A stretch of 64,000 nucleotides of DNA from Myxococcus eversor. Lineage in GTDB: Bacteria > Myxococcota > Myxococcia > Myxococcales > Myxococcaceae. The notes below the pieces were generated by a model. That model was not told where the DNA came from and did no database searches. It saw nothing but the letters and a program-made list of their open reading frames with translations. Below are positions 1-8,709 of the stretch, piece after piece. Every line of letters starts with the position of its first letter. Within the stretch, counting starts at the first letter, position 1. Where the stretch lies: the NCBI RefSeq assembly GCF_010894455.1, contig NZ_JAAIXY010000007.1:310001-374000 (forward strand). The letters run 5' to 3'. Made by a program: the position numbers and the translations under genes.

Positions 1-2349
1 TTCATGCAGGCCGGACGCGGCCTCGCCGCCGCCCATGCGCAGGGACTGGTCCACCGCGACTTCAAGCCGGACAACGCGCTCGTCGGCAAGGACGGCCGTG
101 TGCGCATCACCGACTTCGGGCTGGCGCGCATCGTCGAGGGCGTCGACGACACGCCCACCCCGCCGGGCCCCACCGTGCCCGCGCCCCTGCGCTCGGAGTG
201 GCACACGCGCTCCGACATGGTGCTGGGGACGCCGGCGTATATGTCTCCCGAGCAGAAGCGCGGCGAGCCCTCGGACGCGCGCAGCGACCAGTACAGCTTC
301 TGCGTCGCGCTCCATGAGGCGCTCTACGGCCAGCGGCCCTTCGTCACGCAGGCGGTGGCGAAGCCCGCGCCAGACGCGCCCCGAGCCGCGCCAGGCCCGC
401 GCCCGCCGCAAGGCTCGAACGTTCCCGCCTGGGTGCATCAGGTGATTCTCCGCGGCCTGTCCGCCGCGCCCGACGCACGCCACGAGTCCATGGAGGCGCT
501 GCTGCGCGGGCTCTCCCGCGCTCCGGGGGAGACATGGCGTCGCGCCGTCTTCGCCGCGAGCGCGGGGCTGTTGCTCCTGGCGGGAGGCGCGGCCCTGCAC
601 CGCTCCACCTCCGGAGACCCGTGCGCGGGCAGTGAGCAGGCGCTCATCGGAGTCTGGGACCCCGCGCGCAAGGACGCGGTGCGCGCGGTCTTCACCGGCA
701 GCGCCCTGCCCTATGCCGCCGGTGCCTGGAGCGAGGTGCAACACACGCTGGATGGCTATGCGGGAAGCTGGGTGGCGGAGAGCCACGAGGCCTGCATCGC
801 CACGCGCGTGAAGGGCCAGCAGACGGAGCGCCTGCTCGAGCGCCGCGTCATCTGCATGGACCAGCGACTCAAGGATTTGGGCGCCGTCGTGGACACGCTG
901 GCGACCGGCGACAAACAGGTCATCCAGAACGCGTCACGCATGGTGCACGGCCTGGAGAACCTGTCGGTCTGCGCGAACCTCTCCGCGCTCGCCGCGCCGG
1001 AGCCGCCGCCCACCGATGAGGCGAGCCAGAAACACATGGAGGCCATCCGGACGCAGCGCGCGCAGGTCCGCGCGAAGCTCACCGCCGGGCAGGTGGCCCT
1101 CGCGCTCAAGCTCGCGACCGAGGTGGCCCGCGAGGCCCACGCGCTGGGCTACGGCCCCCTGGAGGCCGAGGTGTTGGATTTGCTCGCGGAGTCCCAGGGA
1201 AAGAACCTGGCCCACCGCGAAGGCATCAAGACGTTGCACCTGGCCATCCAGGTGGCCACCGCGAGCCGACATGACCGACAGGCCGCCGAGTCGTGGGCGG
1301 GCATGATTCGCCTGCTCAGCCTGGTGGGCCCGGAGGTGGACCCTGACGGGATGGCCCCCGCCCATGCGGAAGCGGCGCTCAGGCGTCTCGGAGGCGATGC
1401 GCGCATCGAGGCGAGGTACTTCCGGAACCTCGCCAGCCTGCACCGCGTCCGGGGCCGAAGGGAGGAGGCCCTGGCCGCGAGTGAGCGGGCGGTGGAGCTG
1501 GCCCGGAAGCTCTACACGGGGAACGACCCGGAGCTGGGCACGGCGCTGCTCACCATGGGCCATGCCCTCTACGAGTTCCAGCGACACTCGGAGGGCTTGC
1601 GCTACCTGCTCGAGGCGGAGGCCGTCTATCGGAGGACCTATGGCCCCGAGCATCCCTATCTGGCCACCGTCTTGAGCAACCTGGCGGTCTTCAGCGTGCG
1701 GCTCGGCGACCACGAGAGCGCGCTGAAGTACGGACGTGAGTCCCTGAAAATCAATGCGCGCGTCTACGGAGAGGAGAGCGAGCCGACGGCCAGCGTGTAC
1801 TTCAACCTGGGGGGCTTCCTGATGGAAGCGGGCCGCCCGGAGGAGAGCATCCAGCACTACGAGAAGGCCGTGCGCATCCGCGACAAGGTGCAAGGGACAG
1901 AGCACGCGGACCTCGTCGTACCCCTGTCGAAGATGGGAGAGGTGCAGGCCTCCGTGGGGCGCTTCGACGAAGCGCTGAAGACACACCAGCGAGCCCTCGC
2001 CATCGCGGAGAAGACCTCCGGGCCCGACAGCGCCTTCGTGGCGAGGGATTTGAAGTGCCTTGGCGAAGACTACCTGGGACTCCAGCAGCCCCGGAAGGCG
2101 CTCCCCCTCCTGGAGCGAGCGGTCCTCCTCTTCGAGCGGCTGACCGCCGAGAAGGACCGGGACCATCAGTCCGATGCGCGCTTCGCGCTCGCACGAGCAC
2201 TGGTGAGCACCTCCGGAGACCGCAAGCGGGCAGTGCGGCTGGCCACCGCCGCGCAGGCCTACAACCAGGGCGACCTCAAGTCCCGTGAGAACGAGTTCAA
2301 GACCGTCTCACAGTGGCTGGCGACCCACGGAGCGCCCGGCTCCCACTGA
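1..2349 (+). CDS. Ser/Thr protein kinase with TPR sensor region (5' end outside window)
   Basis: This is a Hanks-type Ser/Thr kinase cut by the window edge; the frame is open from base 1, so the N-lobe is missing. Visible are the catalytic loop HRDFKPDN (about 17-24 of the visible part), the DFG motif (37-39) and the activation segment GTPAYMSPEQ. One membrane segment follows near residues 180-200. After it comes a Cys-containing region and then at least six tetratricopeptide-like repeats, rich in ALxxxExALxIxxK patterns, up to the C-terminus. The layout (cytoplasmic kinase, one TM, external TPR array) is common in myxobacteria, where TPRs probably bind peptides or partner proteins. The downstream GNAT gene on the same strand starts 48 bases later. 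The substrate cannot be told from the sequence. Confidence 0.95.
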   Translation, partial: FMQAGRGLAAAHAQGLVHRDFKPDNALVGKDGRVRITDFGLARIVEGVDDTPTPPGPTVPAPLRSEWHTRSDMVLGTPAYMSPEQKRGEPSDARSDQYSFCVALHEALYGQRPFVTQAVAKPAPDAPRAAPGPRPPQGSNVPAWVHQVILRGLSAAPDARHESMEALLRGLSRAPGETWRRAVFAASAGLLLLAGGAALHRSTSGDPCAGSEQALIGVWDPARKDAVRAVFTGSALPYAAGAWSEVQHTLDGYAGSWVAESHEACIATRVKGQQTERLLERRVICMDQRLKDLGAVVDTLATGDKQVIQNASRMVHGLENLSVCANLSALAAPEPPPTDEASQKHMEAIRTQRAQVRAKLTAGQVALALKLATEVAREAHALGYGPLEAEVLDLLAESQGKNLAHREGIKTLHLAIQVATASRHDRQAAESWAGMIRLLSLVGPEVDPDGMAPAHAEAALRRLGGDARIEARYFRNLASLHRVRGRREEALAASERAVELARKLYTGNDPELGTALLTMGHALYEFQRHSEGLRYLLEAEAVYRRTYGPEHPYLATVLSNLAVFSVRLGDHESALKYGRESLKINARVYGEESEPTASVYFNLGGFLMEAGRPEESIQHYEKAVRIRDKVQGTEHADLVVPLSKMGEVQASVGRFDEALKTHQRALAIAEKTSGPDSAFVARDLKCLGEDYLGLQQPRKALPLLERAVLLFERLTAEKDRDHQSDARFALARALVSTSGDRKRAVRLATAAQAYNQGDLKSRENEFKTVSQWLATHGAPGSH

Positions 2350-2397
2350 AGCGCTGGGGAAGACACATGCGCCAGGACTCCACTATCCTCCCACGGC

Positions 2398-2991
2398 ATG
2401 GCCAGCCCCTATGACGTGACGTCGGTGCGCAGCCCCTCGGAGCTGCCGCGCATCCTCGACCTCCAGCGAAAGAACCTGCCCAAGGCCATCAGCACGGATG
2501 AGATGCGCTCGCAGGGCTTCGTCACCGTGGAGCATGACGTGTCCGCCCTGGAGCGGATGCACGCCCTGGCCCCCAGCATCATCGCGAGCCACGAAGGTGA
2601 GCTGGTGGCCTATGCGCTGACGATGCCTCGGGAGTGCCGCGCGCTGATGCCCTTGCTCGTCCCCATGTTCGACCTGCTGGACACGCTGGAGTACCAGGGC
2701 CGTCCGCTGACGGAGCAGCGGTTCTACGTCATGGGGCAGGTCTGCATCGACAAGGCCCACCGGGGCAAGGGCGTGTTCGAGCAGCTCTATGCCAAGCACC
2801 GCGAGCTGTATCGCGAGCGCTTCGACCTGCTCGTCACCGAGGTCTCCACCCGCAACACGCGCTCCATGCGCGCCCATGAGCGCGTGGGCTTCAAGCCGCT
2901 GCACACCTACCGCGACGCGACGGACGAGTGGGCCGTGGTGGCCTGGGATTGGAGCGAGCCCGCGCCCGTCAGCGCTGGCTCAGCGGGATGA
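2398..2991 (+). CDS. GNAT-family N-acetyltransferase
   Basis: A 197-residue single-domain protein of the usual GNAT length. The acetyl-CoA binding motif A is seen as a beta strand (VMGQVCIDKAH) followed by RGKGVFEQLY (R-x-x-G-x-G/A type). The later strand LLVTEVSTRNTRSMRAHERVGF matches the common 'N..a...y.k.GF' end of GNAT proteins. The acceptor substrate is unknown. No good ribosome binding site precedes the ATG; a TATCCT about 15 bases upstream could drive a leaderless message. Its last 23 bases overlap the convergent gene at 2969-3583. Confidence 0.85.
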   Translation: MASPYDVTSVRSPSELPRILDLQRKNLPKAISTDEMRSQGFVTVEHDVSALERMHALAPSIIASHEGELVAYALTMPRECRALMPLLVPMFDLLDTLEYQGRPLTEQRFYVMGQVCIDKAHRGKGVFEQLYAKHRELYRERFDLLVTEVSTRNTRSMRAHERVGFKPLHTYRDATDEWAVVAWDWSEPAPVSAGSAG

Positions 2992-3583
2992 CGAGCTTCT
3001 CCGCGGTGTGAGTCTCGGAGAACTTCGCCACCTTCACCACCGACAGGCCCTGCGCCTTGGCGGCGGCGATGACCTCTCCATCCGCCAGCTTCGACGCCTT
3101 GCCCTTGGGCCGTATGACCCAGATGCCCCCGTCGCGCTTGATGCTCCGCTGCAGCGTCCCCAGGCGATCCAAATCCTCGGGGCCGTCCACGGCGACGAAG
3201 AGCAGGTCACACTCCTTGGGCGCGCGGCCCGTGTGGACCTCGCCCACCTTGCGCTCCAACTGCGCGAGGAAGTCCTCGTCCTTCACCCCGAGCACGCACA
3301 GCTTCTGGCCCGCCTTCACGCCCAGCTTGTCCAAGAGGCCGCGAGGGTTCTTCAGCTTGTTCGCCCACTTCTCCGCCAGCTCCGGCCCCAGCGAGAAGCT
3401 GGCCAGCCCCTCCGCCGTGGACACCTTCAGCACGCCTCGGGAGACCTCCACGTTGGACACCGCCTTCACCGGGATGTCGAACCGGAACGTCCCCCGGAAG
3501 GTGACCTTCTCGCTCTCCAGATAAGCCTTTCCCTCCGACGTCTGGCCCTGGAAGGACACCTTGCACAGCACTTCGGACCCCAT
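2969..3583 (-). CDS. DUF3052-like conserved protein
   Basis: A 204-residue soluble protein without signal peptide. The N-terminal about 90 residues form a beta-rich, PH-like region (MGSEVLCKVSFQGQ, then FRFDIPVKAVSNVEVSRG). The second half resembles the DUF3052 family, with LDKLGVKAGQKLCVLGV and the late strand GGIWVIRPKGKA typical of that fold. No catalytic residues are known for the family, so no function is assigned. The gene lies 18 bases downstream of the SRPBCC gene at 3602-4120 and probably shares its message. Both may handle ligands, but that is only inference. Confidence 0.75.
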   Translation of the reverse strand: MGSEVLCKVSFQGQTSEGKAYLESEKVTFRGTFRFDIPVKAVSNVEVSRGVLKVSTAEGLASFSLGPELAEKWANKLKNPRGLLDKLGVKAGQKLCVLGVKDEDFLAQLERKVGEVHTGRAPKECDLLFVAVDGPEDLDRLGTLQRSIKRDGGIWVIRPKGKASKLADGEVIAAAKAQGLSVVKVAKFSETHTAEKLVIPLSQR

Positions 3584-3601
3584 GCGCGCTCCTCGCTCCG
3601 C

Positions 3602-4120
3602 TCAGCCCGGCTCGACGGCCTCGCCAAACCGCTGCCCCAACGCCTTCAGGTACGAGTCCATGTTGCGGTGATGGCCAAAGACGAACTTCGACATGAAGCG
3701 GAAGAACGGGTTGTACACGGAGCCATTCTCCGTGATGGACACCCGCACGCCCGACTCCACCGGCTCCGCCTTCCACGTCCACGTCCCGCCGAAGGGCAGC
3801 CCCGCTTCCTGGATGCGGGTGACGAGCGTGGCCTTCGGCGGAGGTGCCTCCTCCAGCACCTCCGAGGGCAACGAGCCGTTGGAGTCCTCCACCATGAACA
3901 CCGCGTGCCCGTCACGGTCCGGCTGACGCTCCACCCGCTTGAGGCCCTTGTTCCAAGAGGGCCACGCCGCGATGTCGGAGATGACCGGCCAGACGGTGTC
4001 CAACGGCTGCTTCAAGATGATGCTGCGAAAGGCGACGTGGTCTCTTGGCAGCAATGTCCCGATGCCAACAACCACCGCCGCGAGCCCCGCCACCGAGCCC
4101 AGCGCGCCCACTATCCACAT
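3602..4120 (-). CDS. SRPBCC-fold (polyketide cyclase/dehydrase-like) membrane-anchored protein
   Basis: A START/SRPBCC ligand-binding fold is predicted from the N-terminal strand followed by PLDTVWPVISDIAAWPSWNKG, the standard 'p.e.Vw..l.D...w..W...' signature. Further support is the central GGTWTWKAEPVESGVRVSITENG and the C-terminal helix. An N-terminal membrane helix (residues about 2-22) anchors it. I chose the ATG at 4120 because a GAGGAAG ribosome site lies just upstream; a start at 4162 would add 14 residues. The ligand is unknown. It may be transcribed with the DUF3052-like gene behind it. Confidence 0.8.
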   Translation of the reverse strand: MWIVGALGSVAGLAAVVVGIGTLLPRDHVAFRSIILKQPLDTVWPVISDIAAWPSWNKGLKRVERQPDRDGHAVFMVEDSNGSLPSEVLEEAPPPKATLVTRIQEAGLPFGGTWTWKAEPVESGVRVSITENGSVYNPFFRFMSKFVFGHHRNMDSYLKALGQRFGEAVEPG

Positions 4121-4189
4121 GCTCTTCCTCGTCTTCACGGCGAGTGTACTAAGTCGTCCCAACTCCAGACGTCAACCGCTCCCACCCTG

Positions 4190-5167
4190 TCAGCGCATCG
4201 CACTGCCATGCAGTCCATGTTTGCGCATCAGCTCGAAGAAGGCCCTGCGGGCCTTTCCACTCGCGCGCGCGGCGCGTGAGATGTTGCCTCCATTGCGACG
4301 CAGCGCCTCGGTGATGTAGCGCCGCTCGAAATCATCGATGAGATTGCGTTTCGCGCGCTGGAAGGCCAGGTCCAACCGGAGCCTTGGGGCCAGCTCTGGA
4401 TGAGAGGACTCCGGGTCCAACAAGTCGATGTCCGGCGGTTCCACCGGACGGCCCAACTGGAGCGCCGTCAGGTAACGGACACAGTTCTCCAACTCGCGGG
4501 CATTGCCCGGCCACGCATAGTCTTCCAACCAGCGCAGGGCGCCTCGTGAGTACTCGACGGGCGGCAGGCCATAGGCCGCCGCGTAGTGGTGGGTGAAGGA
4601 GTCCAGGAGGGGGAGGATGTCCGCGGGGCGCTCGCGCAGGGGCGGCACGCGGATGGGCACTACGCGCAGGCGGAAGAACAGGTCCGCGCGGAAGCGCCCG
4701 TCCCTCACGGCCTCCAGCAGGTCCGCGTTCGTCGCGGCGACGATGCGCACATCCGCGCGCCGCATGCGGTTCTCTCCGAGCCGTCGGTACTCGCGCTCCT
4801 GGATGAAGCGCAGCAGCTTCACCTGGCTGGCGAGGGCCAGCGAGTCCACCTCGTCGAGGAAGAGCGTCCCCGCCTCGGCGCTGGCAATCAAACCCTCGCT
4901 CTTGAGGTGCGCCCCGGTGAAGGCTCCGGCGACATGGCCGAACAGCTCGTTCTCCAGCAGGTCCGGAGGCAGCGCGCCGCAGTTGATGGCCACGAAGCCG
5001 CCGCCGTGCTGTCGGCTCTGTTCATGCAGGTAGCGGGCGTAGCGCTCCTTCCCCACGCCCGTGGGTCCGGTGATGAGGACTTCCGTCATGGTGGGAGCCA
5101 CCCTCGCGAGCTGGGCGAGCAACCTCTGGTGCTCCAGACTCCGGCCAACGATTTCCATGATGGCCAT
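4190..5167 (-). CDS. Sigma-54 interacting AAA+ activator without receiver domain
   Basis: A 325-residue bacterial enhancer-binding protein. The AAA+ domain starts almost at residue 1: Walker A GPTGVGKE (about 33-40), the sigma-54 contact loop GAFTGA, a Walker B strand TLFLDEVDS and the R-finger region. The C-terminus carries a Fis-type helix-turn-helix (GGNISRAARASGKARRAFFELM). There is no receiver, GAF, PAS or FHA domain in front, so control must come from its amount, from a partner protein or from small ligands on the AAA+ domain. It lies 78 bases downstream of the multicopper oxidase gene on the same strand. A -24/-12 promoter begins the operon, so this protein is the likely local activator (inference). 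No Shine-Dalgarno site is clear; MEIVGRS at 5158 is an alternative start. Confidence 0.92.
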   Translation of the reverse strand: MAIMEIVGRSLEHQRLLAQLARVAPTMTEVLITGPTGVGKERYARYLHEQSRQHGGGFVAINCGALPPDLLENELFGHVAGAFTGAHLKSEGLIASAEAGTLFLDEVDSLALASQVKLLRFIQEREYRRLGENRMRRADVRIVAATNADLLEAVRDGRFRADLFFRLRVVPIRVPPLRERPADILPLLDSFTHHYAAAYGLPPVEYSRGALRWLEDYAWPGNARELENCVRYLTALQLGRPVEPPDIDLLDPESSHPELAPRLRLDLAFQRAKRNLIDDFERRYITEALRRNGGNISRAARASGKARRAFFELMRKHGLHGSAMR

Positions 5168-5179
5168 CCATTCAATGGG

Positions 5180-5195
5180 CCCGCCGCGCGGCGGG
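5180..5195. repeat. Perfect 16-bp palindrome between oxidase and activator genes
   Basis: CCCGCCGCGCGGCGGG is self-complementary and lies in the 78-base gap between the stop of the multicopper oxidase gene and the start of the sigma-54 activator. There is no T-run, so it is not a standard intrinsic terminator. It could be an RNA hairpin that lowers read-through into the activator gene, or an operator. High GC makes chance palindromes more likely. Confidence 0.35.
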
Positions 5196-5245
5196 GGCCG
5201 TGGGCGTCACGAGCAAGTCTTGATGGATAGAACGTTCGAATCTGA

Positions 5246-6415
5246 TCACGGACGTGCCGACTTTTCCAGGTCGGCCCTCAGCGCGCGCGCGGCCGAGGCC
5301 CGCCAGACCTCGCGCAGTGAACGTATGCCGGGCCTCACGGGCCCCTCGCCTTCGCGGGGGAAGCGATCATCCCCCACCTGGAAGTGGGCCATCATCCCTC
5401 CGGGGTACTTGCCCGCATTGGTGACATGGGGCGAGGAATGACAATGCAGGGGCCAGTCCCCGGGATTGTTCGCCACGAAGACGACGTCCACGCGCTCCCC
5501 CGGCCCCAACGACACCGTGTCCATCAATGCGGGCTCCGACAGGGGCTGGCCGTCCTTGTGGGTGACCAGGAACTCGTGGCCATGCAGATGCATGGAGTGC
5601 ATCAGCGCGCCGGCATTGATGAAACGCAGCCTCACCACGTCGCCCAGGCGCGGCTGGAACGACTCTGTCTCCGGGTAGGAGCGGCCGTTGAACGTGAAGA
5701 TGTCGTAGCCCGCCATCTGCTTGGGATGGCCCGGCGTCCCCAGCTCCGCGTAGTCGCGGTTCCACTCGTCGAGCAGGAGGACGATGTCCTGGTCCACGCG
5801 CGGCTCGGGAAGCCGGGGCAGGACGATGAGCGCGCCGCTCATGCCCCGGTCCAGGTGCTCGTTCGTGTTGACGTGACAGTGATACCAGTGCGTCCCCGCG
5901 GGGCGCGCGATGTAGTCATAGGTGTAGCTGCCACCGGGAGGGATGGGATTGGCCCATGCGGGCAACGCCTCGGCCTTGGCACCGCCGTGGCCAGCGTGCT
6001 CGCCCGCGCCGGGAGGATGCGGGTGCGGGGCACCGTCCATGCGGTGTGGCACCCACAGGCCATGGGAGTGGAGCGAGTGTGAGTTGGATGTCTCGTTCAC
6101 CACGCGGATGCGGACCCTGTCCCCTTCCCTGGCGATCAACGTGGGACCGGGCGTGCTGCCGCCGAAGGACCAGACCTTGTAGTACGTGCCGTCCACCAGC
6201 CGGAGCTTGCGCTCGCTCACCACCAGCTCGTATTCCCAGACGGCCTGCCCCTGCTCCAGCCTGGGCTTCACCTTCTGCAGCAGCAGGTCCACCCGTGCCG
6301 AGGGAGGAGGAAGCGTCTCCTCCAGCACCGCGTCTTCCTGCGCGTGCCCCGGTCCCCCGGGAAGCAGCAGGCCCATCAAGGAGACCAGCACCGCCACTGT
6401 CTCGAGCGCGCGCAT
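5246..6415 (-). CDS. Secreted multicopper oxidase (laccase-like)
   Basis: A 389-residue exported multicopper oxidase that would oxidise a phenolic or metal substrate and reduce O2 to water. A signal peptide ends near GHAQ (residue 26). The four copper regions are visible: LHSHGLW (115-121), HWYHCHVNTNEH (176-187), HSMHLHGHEF (273-282) and HCHSSPH (324-330) with a following Met pair (341-342) as possible axial ligand. A His-rich, Gly-rich insertion at about 131-150 could load copper. The gene is the last of the minus-strand operon, starting 3 bases after the stop of the ketosynthase gene. In this context it probably couples or polymerises the aromatic product outside the cytoplasm (inference). 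Confidence 0.93.
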   Translation of the reverse strand: MRALETVAVLVSLMGLLLPGGPGHAQEDAVLEETLPPPSARVDLLLQKVKPRLEQGQAVWEYELVVSERKLRLVDGTYYKVWSFGGSTPGPTLIAREGDRVRIRVVNETSNSHSLHSHGLWVPHRMDGAPHPHPPGAGEHAGHGGAKAEALPAWANPIPPGGSYTYDYIARPAGTHWYHCHVNTNEHLDRGMSGALIVLPRLPEPRVDQDIVLLLDEWNRDYAELGTPGHPKQMAGYDIFTFNGRSYPETESFQPRLGDVVRLRFINAGALMHSMHLHGHEFLVTHKDGQPLSEPALMDTVSLGPGERVDVVFVANNPGDWPLHCHSSPHVTNAGKYPGGMMAHFQVGDDRFPREGEGPVRPGIRSLREVWRASAARALRADLEKSARP

Positions 6416-6418
6416 GGC

Positions 6419-7657
6419 TCAGAGCGCCGCCATGAGCAACGCCGAGTGGATGCCGGAGAAGCCGTTGCTCAGCTTCAACAGGTGGCCGCAGGAGGCGACT
6501 CGTTCGACCTGGGGCACGTAGTCCAAATCACACCCCGGGCCCGGCTCCACCAGGTTGATGGTGGGAAAGTGACGCTGGTGGTGCAATGACAGCGCGCTCG
6601 CGGCGACCTCCAGCGCGTTGGACGCGCCCAGCGCATGGCCCAGCATCGACTTCAGCGAGTTGACGGTGATGCGTCGGGCGCGCGGGCCGAGCACCGCCTT
6701 GACGGCGTTGGTCTCACACAAGTCATTCTGCGGCGTGGAGCTGCCATGGGCATTCACGTGGTCCACCGCCTCCGGAGCCAGGCGGGCATCGTCGAGCGCC
6801 TGATGGATGCACCTCGCGAGCGACAGCCCGTCCGGCGCGAGGTTCGTCATGTGGAACGCGTTGCTCGTGGACGCGGCGCCCACCAGCTCCGCGAGGATGC
6901 GCGCCCCCCGTGCCCGCGCCCGCTCCAGGTCCTCCAGCACGAGCATCGCCGCGCCCTCGGCCAGGACGAAGCCGTCCCGCTGCGAGTCGAAGGGCCGTGA
7001 CGCCGCGGTGGGGATGTCATTGCGTCGCGACGTCGCGCCGATGACGTCGAAGGAGGCGAAGACCATGGGGGTGAGTGGAGCCTCGGCGGAGCCCGTCACG
7101 GCGATCTCCGCCACGCCGGAGCGCACCAGGTCGAACGCGGTGCAGATGGCATCGAGCGCCGCGGTGCAGCCGGTGGACACCGTGAGCACCAGCCCGTCGG
7201 CGCCACAGCGGGCCGCCAGCTCGTCCGCCACGGTATGGAAGGAGAGCTGCCGGAGGAACCCTCCGGGCCCGTGTCTCTCCTCACCCCGTGTTCGAAAGAC
7301 ATACGCGGCCTCGGTCTCCATGGGCGCGCCCACCGCGTTGCCCACGACGACCGCCGAGCGAGCCCCCTCCAGGTTCCGCAAGTCGGCGTCGCGCAGCGCC
7401 AGGTCCAACGCGAGCTCGGCCAGGAGTCCGCGACGGTCCGTGGTGCGCCGCTCGTCCTCGGGCAGCAGCGTGTCTGGAATCACGCCCGCCATGCGGGAGC
7501 GCAAGGTCTCCAGGGGAAAGCCTCCCGGCAATGACGTGAGCGCCCGCGTTCCCGAGCGGCCCGCGAGGAGCGCCTCCCAGAAGCGCTGTCGCCCCACGCC
7601 CACGGGCGACACGGGACCCACTCCGGTGATGACGACACGACGACGGCGCGAGCTCAT
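6419..7657 (-). CDS. Beta-ketoacyl synthase, type II PKS KS-alpha-like (active)
   Basis: A 412-residue condensing enzyme with the complete catalytic triad: Cys164 in STGCTAALDA, His304 in NAHGSSTPQND and His341 in SMLGHALGAS. The Cys motif is closer to KS-alpha of aromatic type II polyketide synthases (STGCTSGLD) than to ordinary FabF. The start ATG at 7657 fits the family N-terminus (RRVVITGVGPVSPVG) and overlaps the stop of the cytochrome gene by 4 bases; a longer frame upstream is not family-like. Partners in the same operon are an ACP (17579-17857) and a KS-like protein without histidines (17871-18911). The predicted role is decarboxylative condensation of malonyl-ACP on the growing chain. 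FabF-type fatty acid synthesis is the alternative. Confidence 0.92.
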   Translation of the reverse strand: MSSRRRRVVITGVGPVSPVGVGRQRFWEALLAGRSGTRALTSLPGGFPLETLRSRMAGVIPDTLLPEDERRTTDRRGLLAELALDLALRDADLRNLEGARSAVVVGNAVGAPMETEAAYVFRTRGEERHGPGGFLRQLSFHTVADELAARCGADGLVLTVSTGCTAALDAICTAFDLVRSGVAEIAVTGSAEAPLTPMVFASFDVIGATSRRNDIPTAASRPFDSQRDGFVLAEGAAMLVLEDLERARARGARILAELVGAASTSNAFHMTNLAPDGLSLARCIHQALDDARLAPEAVDHVNAHGSSTPQNDLCETNAVKAVLGPRARRITVNSLKSMLGHALGASNALEVAASALSLHHQRHFPTINLVEPGPGCDLDYVPQVERVASCGHLLKLSNGFSGIHSALLMAAL

Positions 7658-8709
7658 GGACGACGGTCTCCCGGAGAGGCGGACTCTCCGCTCAAGGTGA
7701 GGACATGCTCCGCGAGCAGCTCGATGTCCGCGCGCCCCAGCACCGAGCCCCACGGCGGCATCAACGTGGACTTGCCCACCGCGCTGCCTCCCGAGCGGAT
7801 GGCGGTGATGACGCTGTCGCGAGTCAGCCCGCTCATCTCCTGCGACGAGCGATGGTTGCGGGGAGCGACGAAGAGGGAGCGCGCGTTGATGCCCCGGCCA
7901 TTGCCCAGCACGCCATGGCACTGCGAGCACAGCAGGCGATACAGGTGCTCCGCCCGGCCCTTCGGCTTCGGCACCGGAGCGATGGCGACAAGAGGCAACA
8001 CCTCCACGGTGGCCCGCGCCGGAGTCGCCGCCTCCTCACGAGGCCGCAGGAGGAACTGGACGATGGCGGCGAGCTGGTCCGCTCGAGCATCGGTGCGAGG
8101 CATCAACCCCTGCTGCCAGTACCCAGGCTCCGACAGGAAGGCGCCCATCCACTCGGCATCCAGCCGGGCTCCGGACGTATACAGCTCCGGCCCCGACATG
8201 CCGCCCTGCCCCGGCGCCGCTTGATGACACCCGCCGCAAGGCAGGAGCTTGGAGAAATGAACCTGCGCGCGGATGGAGGGATTGGGCTCCACCAGCGGAT
8301 GGGGATTGGGCTCGCGCTTCAGCGTGGCGAGGTACGCCGACGCCTTCCGCGCCTCCTCGGGTGACAACGGGGGGTGCGCGGGAAGCCGGGCCACGTCGAC
8401 GCGGTCTCCCGCCTCGGTCGGGACGACGTAGCGATAGGGCAACCACCCCGCGGGGCGAATCCTCGCGGGCGCCGTGAGCCAGGACTCCACCCACTCCGGC
8501 CGAAGCCTCGAACCCGCGAAGGAGAGGTCCGGGCCTTCCACCTCCTCCAGAGACAGCAGGTCGTCACCGCCGGGTGGACGGGCCAGGTGACACTTCTCGC
8601 AGCGGGCCTTGAAGAGCCGCGCGCCCTCCGCCTCGCCTCCCGATGAAGGGCTCGCGGCCTGGGCACCCGCCGCCATCAGTGACACCACCAGCGCCACGAC
8701 GCGCTTCAC
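7654..8709 (-). CDS. Exported triheme cytochrome c
   Basis: A 351-residue periplasmic protein starting at GTG 8709, which overlaps the stop of the cyclase gene as GTGA. The signal peptide is MKRVVALVVSLMAAGAQA. Three heme c motifs are present: CEKCH (37-41), CGGCH (158-162) and CSQCH (261-265). Later Met residues such as those in GLMPRTD and TLMPPWG probably act as distal heme ligands. The third domain looks like a class I cytochrome c (GNGRGINARS...MPPWG..L). It sits between a ketosynthase and a cyclase gene and would move electrons from an exported oxidase step to the respiratory chain or to the multicopper oxidase. The partner is inferred from gene order only. Confidence 0.92.
   Translation of the reverse strand: MKRVVALVVSLMAAGAQAASPSSGGEAEGARLFKARCEKCHLARPPGGDDLLSLEEVEGPDLSFAGSRLRPEWVESWLTAPARIRPAGWLPYRYVVPTEAGDRVDVARLPAHPPLSPEEARKASAYLATLKREPNPHPLVEPNPSIRAQVHFSKLLPCGGCHQAAPGQGGMSGPELYTSGARLDAEWMGAFLSEPGYWQQGLMPRTDARADQLAAIVQFLLRPREEAATPARATVEVLPLVAIAPVPKPKGRAEHLYRLLCSQCHGVLGNGRGINARSLFVAPRNHRSSQEMSGLTRDSVITAIRSGGSAVGKSTLMPPWGSVLGRADIELLAEHVLTLSGESASPGDRRP

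Noticed and set aside
934..2166. Long open frame on the minus strand inside the kinase-TPR gene
   Set aside because: It is the mirror of strong GC-rich coding on the plus strand; the protein has no recognisable pattern and poor codon choice.
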